Shown here piece by piece: positions 60,513 to 64,000 of a stretch of DNA of 64,000 bases (positions are counted from its first letter, which is position 1; each line of letters begins with the position of its first letter). The notes under the pieces are model-generated. The model was not told the DNA's origin and ran no database searches. It saw only the letters and a program-made list of their open reading frames with translations. Location: the NCBI RefSeq assembly GCF_021352225.1, contig NZ_JAAUVI010000003.1:496001-560000 (forward strand), in the 5' to 3' direction. The translations under genes were made by a program, and so were the position numbers. The stretch is from Methylobacterium sp. C25. GTDB lineage: Bacteria > Pseudomonadota > Alphaproteobacteria > Rhizobiales > Beijerinckiaceae.

Positions 60513-60953
60513 CTAGACTGAAGCTGGCTTCAGCTCTGCCTCGAGGTCGGAGACCCGGCGCCGCAGGCGCCGCTCCTCCTCCCAGCGTGCGGTCTCGTCG
60601 CGGATGATCGCGGCGATGCCCGTGACGTCCCCATCGTCACCGCGGAGCATTCCGACGGTGAAAGCGATCGAGAGTTGATGCCCGTCCTTGTGCAGGGCGG
60701 GGACCTTCAGCACGTCGGCGCCATACTTCGTGGTGCCGGTGCTCATGCTCTTGTGGTAGCCGTCCCAATGGCGACGGCGGTGGCGATCTGGCGTGATCAG
60801 GTCGAGGCTCTGACCGAGCGCTTCGGCTTCGGAAAAGCCGAAGATCCGCTCCGCGGCCGGATTCCAGACGACGATCAAACCTTCTCGATCGGAAATGACG
60901 ACCGCATCGCCGATCGCATCGACCAGTCCCGAAACGTCGAAATTCGACGGCAT
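60513..60953 (-). CDS. PAS-domain protein, 146 aa
   Basis: A single PAS domain (DAVVISDREGLIVVWNPAAERIFGFSEAEALGQ, given as the motifs VVWNPAAERIFGF and SLDLITPDRHRRRHWDGY) is followed by a coiled-coil-like tail (EERRLRRRVSDLEAEL). There is no kinase, cyclase or DNA-binding output domain, so it may act by protein contact. The HRRRHWDGYHKSM block resembles sensor PAS domains of the FixL/oxygen-redox type. It heads a probable operon with frc copy 2, with operator (g) upstream. Confidence 0.85.
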   Translation of the reverse strand: MPSNFDVSGLVDAIGDAVVISDREGLIVVWNPAAERIFGFSEAEALGQSLDLITPDRHRRRHWDGYHKSMSTGTTKYGADVLKVPALHKDGHQLSIAFTVGMLRGDDGDVTGIAAIIRDETARWEEERRLRRRVSDLEAELKPASV

Positions 60954-61063
60954 GTCAGACCGAGTGCCGCGCGCGCCGATGGGCTGGGCAAGGATCGGTC
61001 ATGGCGTTTGTCCTCCCGTTTGCCGAGACGAGGGCTCTCCCCAACGTCCGGTGACTCGGTGAT

Positions 61064-61080
61064 TGGCATTTGGTATACCA
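61064..61080. promoter_or_regulatory. operator (g) of the oxalate regulon: PAS-frc2 and osmC
   Basis: TGGCAT-TTGGT-ATACCA, overlapping the perfect palindrome TGGTATACCA. It lies in the 256-bp region between the divergent PAS and OsmC genes, so it may control both directions. Confidence 0.78.
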
Positions 61081-61209
61081 GACCCAGAAGAGCGGTCAAG
61101 GCCGCCATTCGAGCGGGCTAGACCAACGCTGGGGATACCGGCGGCGCGACCGATCGTTGTCCCACCGACGATCGCACGCTGGACCGGGATCGGGAGGAGA
61201 TGAGCCGGG

Positions 61210-61653
61210 ATGGCGTCGAAGCCGAGTATCATCATCACCCAGGTCGAGGGCTTCAAGTTCCTGATCGATTTCGGCGAGGCCTTTCCGGCTCTCGTCTCGG
61301 ACGAGCCCGAGCCGATTGGCCGGGAAGCCGGTCCATCACCGGAGCAACTGATGATCGCTGGTGTGAGCAATTGCCTCTGCGCCAGCCTCGCCTTCGCGCT
61401 GGGCAAGTTCCGGCAAGAAAGTGGCGGCGTCTCGGCCAAGGCCTCGGCCCAGGTCGCCCGAAACGCGGAGCAGCGCCTGCGCATCGTCGGGATCGACGTG
61501 GAGATCAGCCTCGGTGCCGAGGCCGCGCAGATGCCGCGGATCGAGCAGGTGCTCGCTCAATTCGAGCGATTCTGCACCGTCTCGGAGAGCGTGAAGATGG
61601 GCATCCCCGTTGCGGTCTCGGTCACGGATTCTCGGGGCGAACGCCTGAAATAG
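61210..61653 (+). CDS. OsmC-family protein
   Basis: 147-residue OsmC/Ohr-fold protein, probably a thiol peroxidase or a relative. The reactive cysteines are in VSNCLCASLAFAL and FERFCTVSESVKMG; the extra cysteine two residues after the first is unusual. It has the generic OsmC pattern GPSPEQLMIAGVSNC rather than the Ohr pattern at 8217. GGGAGGAGATGAGCCGGG precedes ATG 61210. It shares the operator (g) region and is 16 bp upstream of the SnoaL-like gene. Confidence 0.82.
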   Translation: MASKPSIIITQVEGFKFLIDFGEAFPALVSDEPEPIGREAGPSPEQLMIAGVSNCLCASLAFALGKFRQESGGVSAKASAQVARNAEQRLRIVGIDVEISLGAEAAQMPRIEQVLAQFERFCTVSESVKMGIPVAVSVTDSRGERLK

Positions 61654-61669
61654 AGAGAGGAGACACCTG

Positions 61670-62032
61670 ATGCAGGACGATCATCGCAAGGGTGCGCAAC
61701 AGCCCAACGAACTGGCCGGGCTCTTCAACGCCCGCGCCAATGCGGGCGACGCCGAAGGGCTCGTGGCCCTTTACGAGCCGACTGCCATCGTCGCCGCCGG
61801 CCGGGTCGTCGCGACAGGACACGAGGAGATCCGACGCTTCTACACCGACCTGCTCGCCAAGAAATCCGACTTCCCGATGGCCGAGGAGTTGGAACCGATC
61901 GTCAACGGAGACCTCGCGCTCACCTTCGCGCGCCTGCCGAACGGCAACCTGTCCGTCGAGCTGGCCCGCAAGCAGGGAGACGGCTCCTGGCGCTGGGCGA
62001 TAGACCAGCTGAAGATCAAGCCGCAGGGTTGA
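61670..62032 (+). CDS. SnoaL-like / DUF4440-type protein
   Basis: 120-residue NTF2-fold protein. The pattern NARANAGDAEGLVALYEPTA, then ATGHEEIRRFYTDLL and WRWAIDQ, is typical of SnoaL-like (ketosteroid-isomerase superfamily) proteins, which often protect against reactive small molecules or are of unknown function. GAGGAG lies upstream of ATG 61670. In an operon with the OsmC gene. Confidence 0.8.
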   Translation: MQDDHRKGAQQPNELAGLFNARANAGDAEGLVALYEPTAIVAAGRVVATGHEEIRRFYTDLLAKKSDFPMAEELEPIVNGDLALTFARLPNGNLSVELARKQGDGSWRWAIDQLKIKPQG

Positions 62033-62039
62033 GCGGGGG

Positions 62040-63290
62040 TCAGCGGCCACCGCTCACATGGGCGAGGAGTGCCGGGCTGGCATAGCCGTCGGCCGGCAGC
62101 CCGGCCTTGATCTGGTATTGCCGAACGGCCTCGCGCAGCTTCGGCCCGGCGCGGCCGTCGAAATCGCCCTTGTAGAAGCCGGCTGCCGCCAGCCCTTCCT
62201 GCAGCGATTTCAGACCGGCATTATCGAGCCGCGCAGCATTGGTCGGCCATGGGGCCGCCAGAGGGGGGGCGCCCGAGAGCCGGTCAGCGAGATGACCGAC
62301 GGCGAGAGCGTAGGAATCGCTCGTGTTGTAGACCCGGATCACCTCGAAATTGTCGGTGATCAGGAAGACCGGAGCGCCGAGGCCACCGGGCAGGAACAGA
62401 CTTCCGGACCCCGTCGCGGGCAGCGGCTTGCCATCGGTGCGCTTGACGCCGCGCCGGCCGAACTCGGCGAGATCGCCCTTGTAGCGGGTCAGATCAAAAT
62501 CCTGCGGCAGCCGCACCTCGTAGCCCCAGGAATAGGCCGGATTCCAGCCGATCTGTTGCAGGTAATGCCCGATCGAGGCGAGCGAATCCGTCTGTGACCC
62601 CCAGATGTCGCGATGCCCGTCGCCATCGAAGTCCACCGCGTATTTCAGGAAGACCGAGGGCAGGAACTGCACCTGCCCCATGGCACCGGCCCAGGAGCCC
62701 TTCATCTTCTCGGGCGTGATATCGCCCCGCTGAAGGATCTCGAGGGCAGCGAGCAATTCGGGGCGAAAGTAGTCGCCGCGGTGCCGGGCATAGGCGAGGC
62801 TTGCCAGCGAGCGCACGATCGGCAGCGTGCCGGGGCTGGTGCCGAAATCCGATTCGATCCCCCAGAAGCCCAGCATGACCCAGCGGGGGACGCCGTAGGC
62901 TTTCTCGATCCTGCCGAGCGTGTCGGAGAGCCGTGCGGCATGGGCACGGCCCCGGTCGAGCCGGCCAGGTGAGATCGCGCCAACGAGATACTCCCAGACC
63001 GGCCTGCTGAACTCACCCTGTTTCTTGGTGCGTCCAATGACATCGGTATCGGGAGCGGTGACGTCGCGGAAAGCGGCATCGAAGGTCGCCTGAGAGATGC
63101 CGCGGGCCTGAGCCTCGGGGCGCACGCCCTCGATGAAGGCTCGGAAATCTGCGTCGGCCGCGAGGGCACGGCGCGTGCTCCCGCAGGCGGCGAGAGCAAG
63201 AGCGGCCGTCAGGAGGGAGCGACGATCAAGCCGATCTTCTCCCCCCTCTACGGGGGGAGGGATAGGTTTACGTACCATCCCTGCCCCCAT
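62040..63290 (-). CDS. MltB-type lytic murein transglycosylase with peptidoglycan-binding domain
   Basis: About 416 residues. The signal region ([17 protein letters not shown]) may be a lipobox (LAAC) or a Tat/Sec signal. The SLT domain contains the catalytic Glu in [13 protein letters not shown] and the MGQVQFLPS segment, and a C-terminal PG_binding_1 domain ([20 protein letters not shown]) follows. It cleaves glycan strands to anhydro-muropeptides. The ATG at 63290 overlaps the galE stop (TGATG), favouring this start; ATG 63278 is the alternative. Confidence 0.9.
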   Translation of the reverse strand: MGAGMVRKPIPPPVEGGEDRLDRRSLLTAALALAACGSTRRALAADADFRAFIEGVRPEAQARGISQATFDAAFRDVTAPDTDVIGRTKKQGEFSRPVWEYLVGAISPGRLDRGRAHAARLSDTLGRIEKAYGVPRWVMLGFWGIESDFGTSPGTLPIVRSLASLAYARHRGDYFRPELLAALEILQRGDITPEKMKGSWAGAMGQVQFLPSVFLKYAVDFDGDGHRDIWGSQTDSLASIGHYLQQIGWNPAYSWGYEVRLPQDFDLTRYKGDLAEFGRRGVKRTDGKPLPATGSGSLFLPGGLGAPVFLITDNFEVIRVYNTSDSYALAVGHLADRLSGAPPLAAPWPTNAARLDNAGLKSLQEGLAAAGFYKGDFDGRAGPKLREAVRQYQIKAGLPADGYASPALLAHVSGGR

Positions 63291-64000
63291 CACGTCCGGT
63301 TCCGCTTTCCCAGCGCATCCTCCCAATCGAGCGCCTGACGCACGATGCCGTCGAGATCGTCATGCTTCGGCGTCCAGCCGAGCTCGTTCCGGATGCGATC
63401 CGCCTTGGCGACGATCCGGGCCGGGTCGCCGGCACGACGCGGCGAGAGCCGCACTTCGAAATCCTTGCCCGAGACGCGCTTGACCACGTCGATCACCTCG
63501 AGGACCGAGTAGCCCTGGCCGTAGCCGCAATTGAGCGTCAGGCTCTCGCCGCCGTTCCGCAGGTAGTTCAGCGCCACGAGATGCGCCTCGGCGAGATCGG
63601 AGACCTGGATGTAGTCGCGCAGGCAGGAGCCGTCCGGCGTCGGATAGTCGGTGCCGTAGACGTCGAGATGCGAGCGCTGGCCGAGGGCAGCCTGGGTCGC
63701 GACCTTAATCAGGTGCGTGGCGTTCGGCGTCGACTGGCCGGAGCGCCCGCGCGGATCGGCCCCGGCGACGTTGAAGTAGCGCAGGATCACGTAACTGAAG
63801 CCGTGCGCCTTCGCGGCGTCAGCGATCATCCACTCGCTCATCAGCTTGGAGCGGCCGTAGGGGTTGATCGGGTTGGTCGTCAGGTTCTCCGGCACTGGCA
63901 CGATTTCCGGCTCGCCATAGACTGCCGCGGTCGAGGAGAAGATGACGTGCTTCACTCCCTCCTTAACCGCGGTCTCGATCAGCGCCCGCGTCTTCACGGT
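63290..64000 (-). CDS. galE: UDP-glucose 4-epimerase (5' end beyond window)
   Basis: C-terminal 236 residues of an SDR-type nucleotide-sugar epimerase that interconverts UDP-glucose and UDP-galactose for surface polysaccharides. The visible parts are the catalytic Ser region FSSTAAVYG, the YGRSK catalytic Tyr-Lys, [12 protein letters not shown], the substrate loop GSCLRDYI and [13 protein letters not shown]. The N-terminal NAD-binding motif lies beyond position 64000. The stop overlaps the start of the transglycosylase gene. Confidence 0.92.
   Translation of the reverse strand, partial: TVKTRALIETAVKEGVKHVIFSSTAAVYGEPEIVPVPENLTTNPINPYGRSKLMSEWMIADAAKAHGFSYVILRYFNVAGADPRGRSGQSTPNATHLIKVATQAALGQRSHLDVYGTDYPTPDGSCLRDYIQVSDLAEAHLVALNYLRNGGESLTLNCGYGQGYSVLEVIDVVKRVSGKDFEVRLSPRRAGDPARIVAKADRIRNELGWTPKHDDLDGIVRQALDWEDALGKRNRT

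Noticed and set aside
58506-60521. 671-codon plus-strand ORF opposite HPP-CBS and frc copy 2
   Set aside because: It spans two real minus-strand genes and their gap; the composition is typical of antisense translation.

Overview
The window reads as chromosomal DNA of a GC-rich alphaproteobacterium, most likely Methylobacterium or Methylorubrum. This is inferred from protein resemblance and gene content: a class I PHA synthase, an aa3-type cytochrome oxidase cluster with rhizobial-style assembly genes, an NsrR/flavohaemoglobin pair, and a large oxalate-degradation locus. No rRNA, tRNA, CRISPR array, insertion sequence or prophage was recognised. Coding density is high on both strands, and nearly every long ORF has an equally long antisense shadow, as expected at this GC content.

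Left part (1-24,750): a partial alanine-type aminotransferase, a small lipoprotein, phaC, and a degenerate-looking FCD-type GntR regulator. Next come hmp and nsrR with two NsrR-like operators between them, then an isochorismatase-family hydrolase and a TetR regulator that share a GACCGGTC operator, a short-chain dehydrogenase relic, and ohr behind a MarR/OhrR-like palindrome. These are followed by aspA, a DHDPS-family aldolase coupled to rlmE, two MFS exporters, several small envelope proteins, guaB, a PanE-family reductase, rsmB and a secreted esterase. The esterase ends in an exact 78-bp tandem duplication.

Middle part (24,750-46,100): an M16 peptidase and thrC, then the respiratory cluster on the minus strand (ctaC, ctaD, ctaB, a short coxF-like gene, ctaG, ctaE, DUF983, SURF1), with fdhD divergent. 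A Pro/Ala/Lys-rich secreted protein follows. A 606-bp leader region holds a 23-codon ORF bracketed by hairpins, then gltB-gltD and an SGNH hydrolase.

Right part (46,100-61,700) is the most distinctive region, an oxalate/formyl-CoA locus. It holds a GntR/FCD regulator, two CoA-transferases of the Frc family (47178-48458 and 59178-60428), two tandem oxalate:formate antiporters, oxalyl-CoA decarboxylase, an alpha/beta hydrolase, an HPP-CBS membrane protein, a PAS protein in line with the second frc, and OsmC and SnoaL-like genes. It also contains genes not usually linked to oxalate: a 61-aa ORF, a 53-aa membrane peptide, and a coupled three-gene cassette (CBS protein, small ABM-like protein, 590-aa P-loop protein). 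Six promoter regions here carry the same 17-bp inverted repeat, TGGYAT-N5-ATRCCW, which I infer to be the operator of the GntR regulator. It would join transport, activation, decarboxylation and the unknown genes into one regulon. Expected flow: OxlT imports oxalate in exchange for formate, Frc makes oxalyl-CoA, Oxc yields formyl-CoA plus CO2, and formyl-CoA is recycled by Frc.

The right edge holds a lytic transglycosylase overlapping the stop codon of a partial galE.
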